Assembly (NCBI GenBank): GCA_941918925.1
Contig: OW799233.1
Location: 169,798,235-169,862,234 of the forward strand
Reading direction: 5' to 3'
Source of the DNA: Phyto melanocephala
Taxonomy: Eukaryota; Arthropoda; Insecta; Diptera; Rhinophoridae
Length of the DNA stretch: 64,000 bases
In this document: one piece after another, positions 11,556 to 23,393 of the stretch
Layout of the letters: every line of letters begins with the position of its first letter
How positions within the stretch are numbered: position 1 is the first letter of the stretch
Translations under genes and position numbers: made by a program
The notes under the pieces: generated by a model
The model's input: the letters and a program-made list of their open reading frames with translations, nothing else
Told to the model about the DNA's origin: nothing
The model's database searches: none

Positions 11556-12986
11556 AACAAGTAAGAACGCTATATTCGGCTGTGCCGAATTTTTAATACC
11601 CACCACCAATTTTGTTTACTTTTATAGCACAAAATATATTATTTTCTTATTAATAGTAATTTTGTTATTAACAGTAATGAAATAATTTCTTTACACTAAA
11701 ATATGTATTACTTTCTTTATGTAACTTCGATTTGCTATTAATTTACTTTCTTAAATTTATTCTTACAATGAAACCCTAAGTATTACTATATTAGAAATAA
11801 GATAATCATTACAAACTTATTTTTATAATTTTTGTCAATATAGAAATAAAATGAATTTAAGATCAAGGGTTATATGAGAGGTTGGTGTTAAAGTGGACGT
11901 GTCACCTTAATTTTTTTAAATAATACTTGTATTGGCATAATTAAATATACCATAAAGTTATATATGCGAAATTTCATTATTCATTTTAAATTTCATTAAC
12001 AGTAAATTTTGTGAAAAGTGTTCGTTAACGTAAGCGTGTCAAAGTATAGTACACTTATATTGACGAAAAATGTATAAAGGCGAAATTTCGTCATACATCT
12101 CATTCTGTCGCTTTTGTGAGCTTTTAAATTTAATAAACAGTAGATTATGTTAAAGTCGGCGTCTTAAAGTAGTTTCAACTGATAAATTTAACTTAGATAT
12201 TTTTTTTTGTTTTAAATAAGTAATATTTATTTACAACTAGCTAATACCCGGTGTGCTTCGCCACCCCAAATTTTAGTATTTACTTCATATGGCAGGTGCC
12301 ACGTCCACTATTGTTAATGCACCCATTTTTTTCATAAATAGTTATTTGAATATCAAAGTTGCTTTTGCAAAATTTTAGTACTCTAATCGATATCGTTTTC
12401 CAAATATACGAACTTTAGTATTTAGTTCATGTGGCCACGCCTACTATTGCAATTACGCCCATTTTTTACCCAAATGTTCGTGTAAATGTCAAAGTTTACC
12501 GTACTTAATTTGAAAACTAGCTGCATTAACTTTCGTGATATATAATATTTAATACTTATTCTTTAATAGGGCGTGTCACCCCGCCCACTTACAATTTCAA
12601 ACCGAAGTATAGCCTATAGTTCCTTCCAGACAAACAGAAAGATTCTGTTAAAATTTCAAGGAAATCGGTCCAGCCGTTTAACCGTCTATAAAGCACAAAC
12701 AAACATACAAACACACATTGATTTATATATATATAGATTCAAGTACAAAATTAATAAGAATATATGGCCTCAGCGCCAAAGGGCAGAATCCTTTATTCTT
12801 CCAAAGCCTTTTTCCATAGAGAAGTTATATGAATTTTAGATAAAGCGTTATATGGGAGGTGGGGGTGTCACATTAACTTTTACATTTAATTTTAATTTTT
12901 TTTAGACACAATCGCATTTTATTTGATGTAGGAAGGACAATATTTTTTTGACCTACTCTTGCATTACGAGCTATAACTCTAATTTA
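11556..12986 (-). mobile_element. Helentron-like repeat, family B, 5'-truncated
   Basis: In plus-strand order it starts AACAAGTAAGAACGC, then the hairpin ATTCGGCTGTGCCGAAT and TACCCACCACCAATTTTG, the reversed 3' end seen in other family-B copies. It continues through family-B body sequence (ATATGGGAGGTGGG near 12850) and stops at a MITE at 12987 before the core is reached. A Helitron is nested at 12237-12737. Confidence 0.6.
12237..12737 (-). mobile_element. Nonautonomous Helitron of a second family
   Basis: Read on the minus strand it begins TCTATATATATATAAATC with a flanking A. It ends with a GGTGGCGAAGCACACCGGG hairpin region, then CTAG and a flanking T. This is the canonical Helitron A/T insertion. 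The interior includes the ATCGGTCCAGCCGTTTA motif common in insect repeat ends. It lacks the 121-bp satellite of the other Helitrons here. No protein frame is present. Confidence 0.7.
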
Positions 12987-13147
12987 CAAAGTGTCCTAAG
13001 GTGTCGTATTGTCATAATATCATATTTTTTTTTTTTTTAATTTGAAAAGGTCTACAAGTTTTATAATAAACAATATAATATTTTGAATAGTGTTAAAATG
13101 TTTGGGAAATTATGATTTTATAACAATACGACACTTAGGACACCTTG
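12987..13147. mobile_element. 161-bp MITE
   Basis: The terminal inverted repeats read CAAAGTGTCCTAAGGTG on the left and CAAGGTGTCCTAAGTG inverted on the right. The match extends about 30 bp with few differences. The short AT-rich middle encodes nothing. Target duplications are unclear (TTTA on the left, TTGA on the right). Confidence 0.7.
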
Positions 13148-14784
13148 TTGATTAGCCAAATGTCTTAAAATGTTAAATATAAAAATATTATAACATTATT
13201 AAATACCTACGAACTTTTTTCTTTGTTTCTTAAAACAATGAACGGATGTTAATTTGAGTAAGTGGATTTCGTGTAAAATCATATTTTGAGATAACCCATT
13301 TTGATAGTCTTTATAAAATGAATAATAAAAAAAAAAATATATATATTTTTTTTTGGGCAATTATTATTTTACAATAGAATAGGCTTATTAATTTAAAAAA
13401 TGTTCTTCATTTCTTCCTTTCCATCCTTGTCTGACTGAATGACTATCTTCTTGTCTAATCATTACTAGGGTCTGTCGTGTTTCGGATGGCTGTAAATGTA
13501 TTTGAATTGTGTGTTTTATGTTCACTTGCATGCTTCATTTATTTTTTAGTACAAATTTATCAAGTTGTGCATTAACGACTATTTGTTTCTTCTTTTTCAT
13601 ATACATATGTACATATATATGTATTTACAAGACTTATTATATATTGTACATATGTATGTACATACATTTTTGCTATTCTTATTAAAACAATAAGCAGCAA
13701 CAAAAAGTGGGAAGTAAAAGAAAAGTCTGAAGATTTTAAATTTTGATACACTCATTCGCTCTCAAGTGGGGTAAAGAAATGAAAAATGTTTGTTTTAAAT
13801 AAATTGTGAAAAAATAAATTTTCAGCATTAAATTGGAAAATTATAAATAGCCCAAAAAAATATATGTATGAAAAGTTTAAAATGAAAAGAGTAACAGCAG
13901 TAATACTTCATAAAACAACGAAATATAAAATTAATGTTGTAGTTTTTATGTTAATCAGCTGTTGCATGTTACATTCAACAGCAACAGCACTATATTATAA
14001 TTATGTATGTATACTGTTTCAACTGTTGATGCTGCTGTTTCGTTGTCTTATAATACATGATTATGACAAACATTAAATACAAAATATTAATTGTAAAACA
14101 GGCCGACATTCGTAGAAATCATTAAAATGTAACAAAATATAACTAAAAATAAATACAAATAAAAAATAACATCATGACTTCAACAGCAAATAATTATTTT
14201 ATTTTTGCAGTTAGTTTCGTTTCTTTTTACAGTTAAATTAACTTGCAACGTTCATTTGTTGTTGCGCAGCATCTAGAGTATTAAAATTTTAGAACTTAAA
14301 ATCCCAAGAATAGACAAGTTATTTAATAAAAATTGGAATTCGAGAATTTTTAATTTTTCTATTTGAACTTTTTCAATTTAAGACAATGTTTTTGATATTA
14401 TTCTGGCTTTTCAAATAAACAATTATGTATAAAAAAATTTTGCTGCTCGTTCATTCTACAGTCTTAAATAAAGACAAAAATGACAGCCGCGGTTATTAGC
14501 CGGTAGACTTTTTTGATGGATGTTTTAATATGTATGATGCCGGCTGCTTTGAAAAAAGTGTGTCTGAAATTTATATAAATTAAAATTTTTTTATTTTCAA
14601 TATTTGTCAGTTTAATTTTACTGGCATTCAATATCTATAATTTTATTAAGTTTTAAGTTAAACTGTGTCTGTCCATGAAATATTTTTTAAAATTTAGATG
14701 GCGTTTTTAAAGTCAATGATTTTGAATACAAAATATCAGTTTTTAGATTTTTGCCTAAGTGCGCGTCTTCCTAAACTTTATCTT
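13148..14784. other. AT-rich DNA, no gene seen
   Basis: Short frames only; nothing recognisable on either strand. Confidence 0.45.
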
Positions 14785-14929
14785 AACAAGTAAGAGCACT
14801 ATATTCGGCTGTGCCGAATCTTTTATACCCACCACCAATTTTGTGTACATTTAAAGCACAATATTTATTATTTTGTTAATCGTTATGGAATAATCTCTTT
14901 ATAATAAAATATGTATCACTTTCTTTGTA

Positions 14930-15541
14930 GAGGGTGGTTAAATTTTAAGGGCCCATGTTGAAGGTGAACTACACCTAGACCTTAAATTTGTTTTCTGCAT
15001 TTCATTTGACATTTCTCAATCTCAAATTTACTCAATTTGATCTGTGGAAAGATACGCAAATGAGCAACGCTTTAAAGTTATTCAGTTTTTTTTATAAAAA
15101 TGGGCGTTCAAATCAATATGCATTTTGTGCACTTCGTAATTCTTTTGGTCAACATAATCGTTCAAATTCGAACACAACCGGGAGAATTGTAAAAAATATT
15201 TAAATTTCTGCAAAACAGGTCTGTATAAAATGTTAGAAAATCTGTAAATGCCTTCTTAGTTCCTTGAATGGGAACCATTGCTGTTTTTCACGATAACGTG
15301 GCAAAAGAGCAAGCAAACTCGACTCATCATCGTGCCCAACAATCGAGCATCAACAGTGTCATTGAAAATATGGACTATCGGATCGAGGTGTGCCGCCTAG
15401 GTTGGGGGGGGCCATTTGGCCGATATTTTGTTCCATACATAATTGAAGCATACAAATATTATCATTATAAAAATAAATGATATTAATTTCATAATAATTT
15501 TATTCAAAATCAACAAAGTCCCTTAAAATTAAACCACCCAT
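14930..15541 (+). mobile_element. Deleted mariner-type element with HTH remnant
   Basis: The inverted ends are GGGTGGTTAAATTTTAAGGG and GGGTGGTTTAATTTTAAGGG, with TA at 14928-14929 and 15542-15543. Inside, KLFSFFYKNGRSNQYAFCAL and SFGQHNRSNSNTTGRIVKN (15060-15200) match the N-terminal DNA-binding part of a mariner-type transposase (the NGRSV...AFRALR...FG...IxRIVKxF pattern). After a frame change, VAKEQANSTHHRAQQ (near 15300) matches the linker. The catalytic domain is missing. Confidence 0.75.
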
Positions 15542-16072
15542 TATAACTTCGGTATGCTAGTAAAATGTTTTCGTAAATTTAGTCTTTCAATGAAAGTGGC
15601 CTTTAAAATACCCGTGTCAATAAAGTTTCTGCTAATAAACATAACTTAGATATTTCAATATAGTCCTTTAGTATTCCAAAATCTTTATTCATAGAGAATT
15701 TACATGAATTTAAGAGGAAGAAAGTGAATTTAAGGTTAAATTTTAAGGGCCACAGGGTGATTTAAAATATACATTCTCTGCATTTTTCTAAAACGGGATA
15801 TTTATTAGTAAGATTTTGATTTTTAAACTTCTATAACATTTTGCTTTTTCAAACGAAATAAGTTTTGTATAATTTTAAAATTTGTTAGTCATTAGTACAT
15901 GAAAATAAATTGTTTATAATGTTTAGAGATAATTTATTTTTACTTAAGTCAAAATTTTGCTAAATTCCCATTTTTAATAGAGCATAACTTCAGGCGAACA
16001 TAAGCATAAGTTGTTAGCATGCCATCTAGTAGTTGCTAGTAGAGTCATCTATCTTATCATCTTTATCTTATA

Positions 16073-16775
16073 CTAGCCAAACCCGGCGCGCGTTGCTACG
16101 CCCCTTAATGAATCGAAATGCATTCTGAACTTTAATTGAATATCAAGTGCAAAAGCCTAAATATTATAATTTTTTTTATGGGCGTGGCATTGCCCACTTT
16201 TCTAATCACGAAATTGTAAAGTCATAACAGCTCAATATGTGTGCAAAGTTTCAGAAGAATCGGACCAGTGCAAGTATTTAAAATTAAAATTTTTTTTATG
16301 GGCGTGGCCCTGCCCACTTTTCTAATCACGAAATTATTTAGTCATGACAGCTCAATATGTGTGCAAAGTTTCAGAAAAATCGGTCTGGTGCAAGTACCTC
16401 AAAATTGTACCCTTTTTTTTATGGGCGTGGCCCCGCCCACTTTTTTAATCACAAAATTATAAAGTCACGACAGCTTAATATGTGTGCAAAGTTTCAGAAA
16501 AATCGGTCCAGTGCAAGTACCTCAAAATTAAAACTTTTTTAGGGGCGTGGCCCCGCCCACTTTTCTTATCACGAAATTATTTAGTCATGACAGCTCGATA
16601 TGTGTGCAAAGTTTCAGAAAAATCGGTCAAGTGCAAGTAGCTAAAACTGATAACTAATTTTTTATGGGCGTGGCCCCGCCCACTTTTTTTCATCCATAAA
16701 CACTCCTCGGTATGTGTACAACAACTTACCAAAGTTTGAGCCCAATCGGTTTTGCAGTTTCAGAGTCTATAGCTA

Positions 16776-16806
<31 letters not shown>

Positions 16807-16826
16807 TTCACTTTTATATATATAGA
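16073..16826 (-). mobile_element. Nonautonomous Helitron, copy 2
   Basis: On the minus strand it begins TCTATATATATAAAAGTG after an A and ends GCGCGCCGGGTTTGGCTAG before a T, an exact Helitron A/T insertion. It carries an (AC)13 tract (16776-16802) and several tandem units of about 121 bp with GGGCGTGGCCCCGCCCAC. It is the same family as 5075-5846 and is nested inside the family-B repeat, so it is the younger insertion. Confidence 0.85.
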
Positions 16827-17193
16827 TTTAGCTACAGTACAATAAATGGTGCAGTGTAAGACGAATAAATGCTAATATATAAGACTAATATATTTTTATA
16901 AAAATTTAAGGAAAAAAGTGTGCGTGGCACATCTATTTTCCGTTACAACGAAGACTACGACCAAAAAGCCATGTTTGCAAAATTTCAGAATCTTACATAT
17001 AGTTTTGTCAGTTTTATTACGTTTTAAATTTGAAATATACACTGTGCGGTATAAATTTTCGTACATTTTTATCTATAACTCTTTTCCTAATTCATAGATT
17101 TAAGCGATTTTCAGGGAAAAATATTCTTTTGACTCGATAAATATATATTCCTGACTCTACGTTTATGCGTCTGGACACAATTCAAAAGTGAAA

Positions 17194-17643
17194 GTGGGCG
17201 TTATAGTAGGTGTGTCAAAGTTGTTTTTGCTAATGAGTACAACTTAGGTGTTTCAATATAGTCCTTTATTATTCCAAAATCTTTATTAATAGAGAAATTA
17301 TATGAATTTTAGGTAAAACGTTATATGGGAGGTGGGCGTAAAAGTAGGCGTGGCACCTTAATTTTTTGGCATAGTGATGAAATTGCCTAGGGGGATAGAC
17401 GTAGCAAAATTTATAATCATACCTCTAATTTTAGCGGTTTTATGAGCTTTCAAATTTCATTAACGGTAGATAACGTGAAAAGTGGGCGTTATAGTAGGCG
17501 TGTCAAAGTTATTTTTGCGAATGAGTACAACCTAGGTGTTTCAATATAGCTCTTTATTATTCCAAAATCTTTATTAATAGAGAAATTATATGAATTTTAG
17601 GTAAAACGTTATATGGGAGGTGGGCGTAAAAGTGGGCGTGACA
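17194..17643. repeat. Direct duplication inside family-B repeat
   Basis: About 160 bp starting GTGGGCGTTATAGTAGG at 17194 recur at 17482 with few changes, a spacing of 288 bp. Both copies include TCTTTATTAATAGAGAAATT and ACGTTATATGGGAGGTGGG. This is a local duplication within the element body. Confidence 0.8.
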
Positions 17644-18320
17644 CATTGATTTTCCGTTACAAAAAAGCGTCTCACTAAAAAGCAAACTGTGCAAAATTTC
17701 AGAGTCGTACATCCAATTTTGTTACTTTTATGACGTTTTTGTTTTTAAATATACCGAAAAATACACTGTGCGGTATAAATTTTCGTACTCCTCTCCTAAT
17801 GCATAGATTTAGACAATTTTTGGGGAAAAATATTGTCTTTACCCAGGAAATATATATTCGAAGTTTCATGAGTCTACGTTAAGGCGTTTGGACACAATTC
17901 GATTTTATTCGATGTTCGAAGGACACGGTTTTTTCGACCTACTCTTGCTTTTCGAGCTATAACTCTCTTCCTAATATTCCGATTTAGCCCATTTTTAATA
18001 CCAAACAAACCTTGTCTATAAGAAAGATTCTGGCAAAATTTGAGCCCCCTAGCTTTTTCGGTGCGACCTCTATCGTGCTTTCAACAGACGGACAGACGGA
18101 CGGACATAGCTAGATCGTCATAAAATCAAACCCCGATTCAGAATATATATACTTTATGGAGTCTAAAATGGATATTTCGATGTGTTACAAACGGAATGAC
18201 AAAATGAATATACCCCCACCATTTTTTTGGTGGCGGGTATAAAAACTACTGGATAGATTTTGTTAAATTGTAGTGCAGGATACTTTGATACCTGGATATA
18301 GGTTACTTTTTATAGGAAAT

Positions 18321-18880
18321 AAAACAAGCAAGAACGCTACATTCGACTGTAGTTAAATTGTTTAAAAAATAATATTTAATTTCTTTGGGCGTGACACTTT
18401 TTTGATATAAAAATTACATGAAGTTATGATAAAGCGTTATATGAGAGGGGGACGTTAAAGTGAGAGTTTTTCCACTATAATAATTATATTTAGCAAATAG
18501 TTTTATTTGCGAAATTTCTCTATCTAATCTAATTTTATCGGTTTTATGACGTTTTAAATTTAAATAGACCAGGATAAATTTTCATACAATTTGATCTATT
18601 GCTCTTTTCTTAATGCACTGAGTTAAGGAATTTTCAGAGAAACATTTTAATTCTGATGTATTAGAACTTTTTTTTTTGGCAAAATATCATACTATTAGCT
18701 ATTTCTATTCGAGCTCCACTTTGAACAGAGGGATGGGCATAGCAAATCGTCCTAAAGTGAAACCTGGACTCAGAAAATATATACTTTATGGGATATAAAA
18801 TGAATATTTTAAAATGTCATAAACGAAAAGACAAAATGAATATACCCTCACACCATTTTTTTTATAGTGGTTATAGAAAC
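18321..18880 (-). mobile_element. Short degenerate family-B repeat
   Basis: It opens AACAAGCAAGAACGCTACATTCG, a decayed form of the reversed 3' end. It closes with TATACTTTATGGGATATAAA and CACACCATTTTTTTTATAG, the decayed 5' end. It lies directly after the long copy in the same orientation. Confidence 0.6.
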
Positions 18881-18929
18881 AGCAAATAAATTTGCATTAG
18901 AAAGTTAGTAAATGTTACGTTGTTTCTTA

Positions 18930-19215
18930 GGGTGGATTGGCAGCTCTTTAATTGTCTCCGGTTGATATTTACAGCAAATTCGGCAACTCTGTTTGTTGAC
19001 GTATATATTGAGCAAAAATACAGCTTCGCAGCAGAAGAAGCTGTATTTTATATGGTCCTATACCGAGGCTTTTACGTAAAATCTTCCTGGTGTTCGAATA
19101 ACATAAGCTCAGGGGCCAAATTACGATCAGGTTCGAATTCCGTAATTCGCACCCAGTTCTTGACAACTTCATTGACACCGGCCGATACAGCAGCAATATT
19201 CTCTTCGGTGTGCAC
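18930..19215 (-). pseudogene. Mariner transposase relic (rosa-like)
   Basis: Minus-strand translation gives LCYSNTRKILRKSLGIGPYK, matching the second helix-turn-helix/linker zone of mariners, then EAVFLLNIYVNKQSCRIC and PETIKELPIHP. The latter line up with EAHFWLNGYVNKQNCRIW and PEALQELPMHP of the rosa-like copy at 2775. The frame shifts between the two parts, and the first catalytic aspartate region reads CCEA instead of SDEA. It is truncated on both sides, with no termini found. Confidence 0.7.
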
Positions 19216-19315
19216 TTTTCCCATATGGTTTAATGGATTTATGTCCAGAAAGTGGTTCGAAATTTGGTTGCAACATCTTGAGCGGATCGATTTTGAAGAC
19301 CATAACCCTCTATAA

Positions 19316-20706
19316 CATATATGTAGTATACTACAGACAACATACTGGTCATTCCTTTTTTAAATTATCATATTAATAAATTAAAAAAAAAAAAAAAAAA
19401 ACAGGGCTCATGTAAGCGTTACTAAAAGAAACAATCTTATCAGAGTTGGCCAACAAATTTCTACAGTTTATTTGTGGGATTAGAAAAATTCACAGTTTGC
19501 CGACATTTAAGCGTTTACATAAGCATCCTTAGATTACAGAGTATTTTCAAAACATCAGTTAAGTGTAACATTTTAGTTTGGTTCGAAGGTTCACACCTTT
19601 TCAAAATATGAACATTTAGTAGAAATTTCATGAATCATATTTGTATGTTATGTATATGTTTGTTTAAACATGTGTTTAATCTAGTAATGTTTTTTGAAAA
19701 CTATAATTATGACACATTAAACCACTAATGGACATACAAAAGTATTTTACCTTTTTCTCTCTTATGATAATTTTTTTTTTTATTTTTTATAGTTTAGTGG
19801 AATTTTTCATGAAATTTTCTTTTTAATTACAAAGCGCAACGAATTTCTTTTGTTAAAATTATTGTTCACTCAAACACAACAAAAATTTTAATTCATTTTA
19901 TTTAGTCGACAAAAAATAAATCATTTTTTACATTTTCCTTCTCATTGTTTGAAGCAGTAAAAAACAGATATTTAATCATAATCACAAATATAAAAGACTC
20001 GTAAAAAATTAAGCTAAAATTCTCATTCAAATGTAAATGTTCAGGGAATTAATTAAAAAATTATTTTATTTTGTTTTTTGTCATTTTTATTTTTTTTTTT
20101 TATTAAAAAAAAAAATTTTCGTTGGTTTTTTTCTTATTCCCATCCCATGTTACAATTCGAAATAATTTTCTTAATTTTATACCAATTTATAAACAAATTT
20201 AATCTTCTAATTGATAATTGTTTATGAAGCAAAAATTCTAATTCAAGCAATTAAATAAATTAGTTGCGCAGCAGCAGTTTTTTTTAAAGAATAAAACAGA
20301 AAATTGCAAATTGAAAAGAATTCCAAGTTTTTAATTAAATTATAAGAATTACGCAATGGGACAAGAATATAATTAAATATAAATGTTAAAAGTTTTAGTA
20401 GAAGAATTAAGAATAGTTACACTTGGATTACACTTTCAATTTCGTGCCTTGAATGTTTGCTTTATTTATTGTAAATCAATGGAAAATTTTTTAAAACTGA
20501 AATATCTGAGTTTATGCATATAAAAGACTATTTTATAACGCATTCACATTTTCTAACTCAGCTACACAAACAGCGTTTCCGCTGACTGTAATTTTTTATG
20601 TGATAAAAGTAATTTTCTTTATTTAATTGAAATCTTTGAATTTGCACCACTGAAATATTTACGTAATTGCCGTTATTTTTTATTAGAAGTAAGTAGTTTG
20701 TGACTA
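19316..20706. other. AT-rich DNA, no feature seen
   Basis: An A tract lies near 19383-19401. Nothing else can be supported. Confidence 0.45.
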
Positions 20707-21027
20707 CCAGGGTACACTAAACGTACCCGTAATTGATCACCTGATCAGTTTGTCATTTTACTATCAACGTCAAACTATTTTTTTCGAAATTTAATTTTTC
20801 AGTGATTTCAATAAATTTCACACAAATATGTACATCTTGGCACAAAAATTTAATTCAATAATAATAAAAATAATAATTTTACAACAAATTTTACAAAATA
20901 AATTACATGACGATAATACAGTTTCTATCACGTTTTCACCTTCTTCTGTAAAGTTGCATTTTTTTGAGTTCAGGCCTGCTACCTGTGACCATCGCTATGA
21001 AGTTTGACATTGTTAAGTGTACCCTGA
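20707..21027. mobile_element. 321-bp MITE with CAGGGTACACT ends
   Basis: Left CCAGGGTACACTAAAC and inverted right TCAGGGTACACTTAAC form the termini. TA lies outside each end, suggesting a Tc1/mariner-type insertion. The middle is AT-rich. A diverged relative of the body occurs at 49990-50205. Confidence 0.7.
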
Positions 21028-21397
21028 TAAGTACACAGTAACAATTGAAGACAACGGCATGAGTAAATGTAGTTGCGTAACTGCAGTCATTTACAATGTG
21101 CTTAAAACAGTATTTTTAACGTTTGACTAAAAGAAAACTAGTAAGCAAACAGTATAAAACAAACTAACAATAAAGAGCGAATTGCATAATATTCCTATTG
21201 ACACATGCCCTTGTTAATTTTTACTCGTTTTTTTTTGCGAATTGTTGTCCCACACACTTAAAGAAATCAATTAAGAAAGTTATAAGTCGATCAATAATAT
21301 ACTCTACTCACAACAAATAAATTACAAAATCATTTGTGTTTAATTTTTAAACTTATTCCAACATCAGTTAGTCATAGTTTTGTTATATTTTTAGCAT
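21028..21397. other. AT-rich DNA, no feature seen
   Basis: Nothing recognisable between the MITE and the next family-B repeat. Confidence 0.4.
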
Positions 21398-22517
21398 TTT
21401 TATACCCGCCACCAAAAAAAATGGTGGGGGTATATTCATTTTGTCACTCCGTTTGTAACACATCGAAATATCCATTTTAGACCCCATAAAGTATATATAT
21501 TCTGAATCAGGGTTTGATTTGATGACGATCTAACTATGTCCGTCCGTCTGTTGAAAGCACGATAGAGGTCGCACCGAAAAAGCTAGGGGGCTCAAATTTT
21601 GCCAGAATCTTTCTTATACACAACGTTTGTTTGGTATTGAAAATGGGCTAAATCGGAATATTAGGAAGAGAGTTATAGCTCGTAATGCAAGAGTAGATCG
21701 AAAAAACCGTGTCCTTCCTACATCGAATAAAATGGAATTGTGTCCAAACGCATTAACGTAGAGTCATGAAACTGAAACGAATATATATTTTCTGAGTAAA
21801 AACAATATTTTCCCCCCGAAAATTGCTTAAATCTGTGCATTAGGAAAGGAGTTATAAAACAAAATGTACGAAAACTTATACCGCACAGTGTATTTCTCGG
21901 TATATTTAAAAACAAAAACGTCATACAACCATCAAAATTGCATGTACGATTCTGAAATTTTGCAAACGTTGCTTTTTGGTCAAATGCTTTGTTTTAACGG
22001 AAAATGAATGTGACACGCCCACTTTTACGCCCACCTTCCATAAAACGTTTTATCTCCAATTCATATAATTTCTCTATGAATAAAGATTTTGGAATAATAA
22101 TGGATTATATTAAAATAGCTAAGTTGTATTCATTAGCAGAAACAACTTCGATATGCCTACTATAATGCCTACTTTTCACGTTATCCACTGTTAATGATAT
22201 TTAAAAGCTCATAAAACCGACAAAATTAGAGGTGTGGTGATAAAATTTGCTACAGATATCCTTTAAGTCAATGTCATTGTTATGCCGGAAAATTTAGGTG
22301 ACACGCCCACTTTAATTCATATATGTAGTTTTTCTATGGAAAAATTTTTTGGAAGAATAAAGGACTATATAAATATCTCAGTTTTATTTATTAGCAGAAA
22401 CTATAATGACACGCCTACTTTAATGCCCACTTTCATTGAAAGACTAAATATACGAAAACATTTTAATAGCATATCGAAGTTATTCAAAGAAAATGATAAT
22501 ACATTTTGTGCTATAAA

Positions 22518-23316
22518 TAGGATTTTTTCTGGGAATATGAGTTATTTAATCTTCCCGATTTCCCGGGATTATTTTCGAAGCAGATTTGATATTGTAACAT
22601 TTCTTTTCCATAAAAATTTTTTTTTCAAAGTTTTTTTTTAACTTTACATTTAAAAATATTTTTACAAATAATTTGATATACTTTTTGAGGTAATGTGTTA
22701 AAAAATTAAAAAAAAAACTCAGCCCACGTTAACGATACTTCAAAATTTCTATAAAGAAAGAGTTAACATTTTTTGAGGGAATTGGTCAAAAAACACAAAA
22801 TATTGTTTATTTGTTAAAAGCACTTGTAACTATTCGTCCAACATCGGTAGAAAGTGAAAGAGTGTTTTCTTTAACAGGGCAATTTGTTAATAAAATCAGA
22901 AATAGACTTTCTTACCAGTCAAACGCTTTGAGCATATTAAAAGATTATTTTTTACATCGTAAAAAATTTTTACGTTATATTTTTTTAATTACACATTGTA
23001 TTTACATGTTTTTGAAATTGAATTCTAATGATGTATTTTTGTTTTTTGTGCTCATATTTGATCTCGTATCTAGAGAATATTTTTTTCAATTAGAAATATT
23101 TTTACTCAATTTATATTTTGAATTCAAGTTTCTTTTTTAATTTTTATAGTTTTGGTGTTTCTTTTACATTATAATCTATTTTATGCTTTTAAATAAAAAG
23201 TTTTTAATTAATTAAAAACGAATTTAATTTTTATTTGTTTTGCTGCGGGATACCGGGAAATTAAAAAATAAATCTCGCATACCCGGGAAACAAAAAATTG
23301 CAGAAAAAAAACCCTA
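22518..23316 (+). mobile_element. hAT transposon, deletion derivative
   Basis: The ends are TAGGATTTTTTCTGGG and inverted TAGGGTTTTTTTTCTGC. The exact 8-bp duplication GCTATAAA flanks it (22510-22517 and 23317-23324). CCCGGGA-type subterminal motifs occur at both sides (22557-22570 and 23245-23290). The 799-bp body keeps only the end of the transposase gene. Confidence 0.88.
22808..22990 (+). pseudogene. hAT transposase C-terminal (hATC) remnant
   Basis: The frame reads LVTIRPTSVESERVFSLTGQ, then FVNKIRNRLSYQSNALSILK. This is the hAT family C-terminal dimerisation pattern (P(T/A)S..SERVFS..G....K.R.RL). No DDE catalytic region or zinc finger is left between it and the left terminus at 22518, so it is a fragment and not an active enzyme. 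The frame continues to 23140 with an F/L-rich tail that is probably not original. Confidence 0.85.
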
Positions 23317-23393
23317 GCTATAAAAGTACGGAAAATTGGTGGTGGGTATAAACGATTCGGCACAGCCGAATATAGTGCTCTTACTTGTTTTTG

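Larger units (their letters stand above)
14785..18245 (-). mobile_element. Long family-B Helentron-like repeat with nested insertions
   Basis: In plus-strand order it opens with AACAAGTAAGAGCAC, the hairpin ATTCGGCTGTGCCGAAT and ACCCACCACCAATTTTG. It closes with the GTCY-type core near 18085-18110, TATATACTTTATGGAGTC, and CCACCATTTTTTTGGTGG, the reversed 5' terminal hairpin. Two other elements (14930-15541 and 16073-16826) sit inside. The body has a direct duplication of about 160 bp. No coding capacity was recognised. Confidence 0.7.
21398..23393 (+). mobile_element. Family-B Helentron-like repeat split by a hAT element
   Basis: It starts TTTTTATACCCGCCACC with a hairpin to GGTGGGGGTATA. 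The core follows: CCCCATAAAGTATATATATT, then ATGTCCGTCCGTCTG near 21537, closely like the mini-me/DINE-1 core of Diptera. It ends GGTGGTGGGTATAAACG, hairpin ATTCGGCACAGCCGAAT and GTGCTCTTACTTG. A hAT element is inserted at 22518-23316. Confidence 0.75.

Noticed and set aside
16241..16542. Repeated MCAKFQKNRS-like and CVQSFRKIG-like frames suggesting a repetitive protein
   Set aside because: They are chance frames through the 121-bp Helitron units and appear in several unit copies on either strand.
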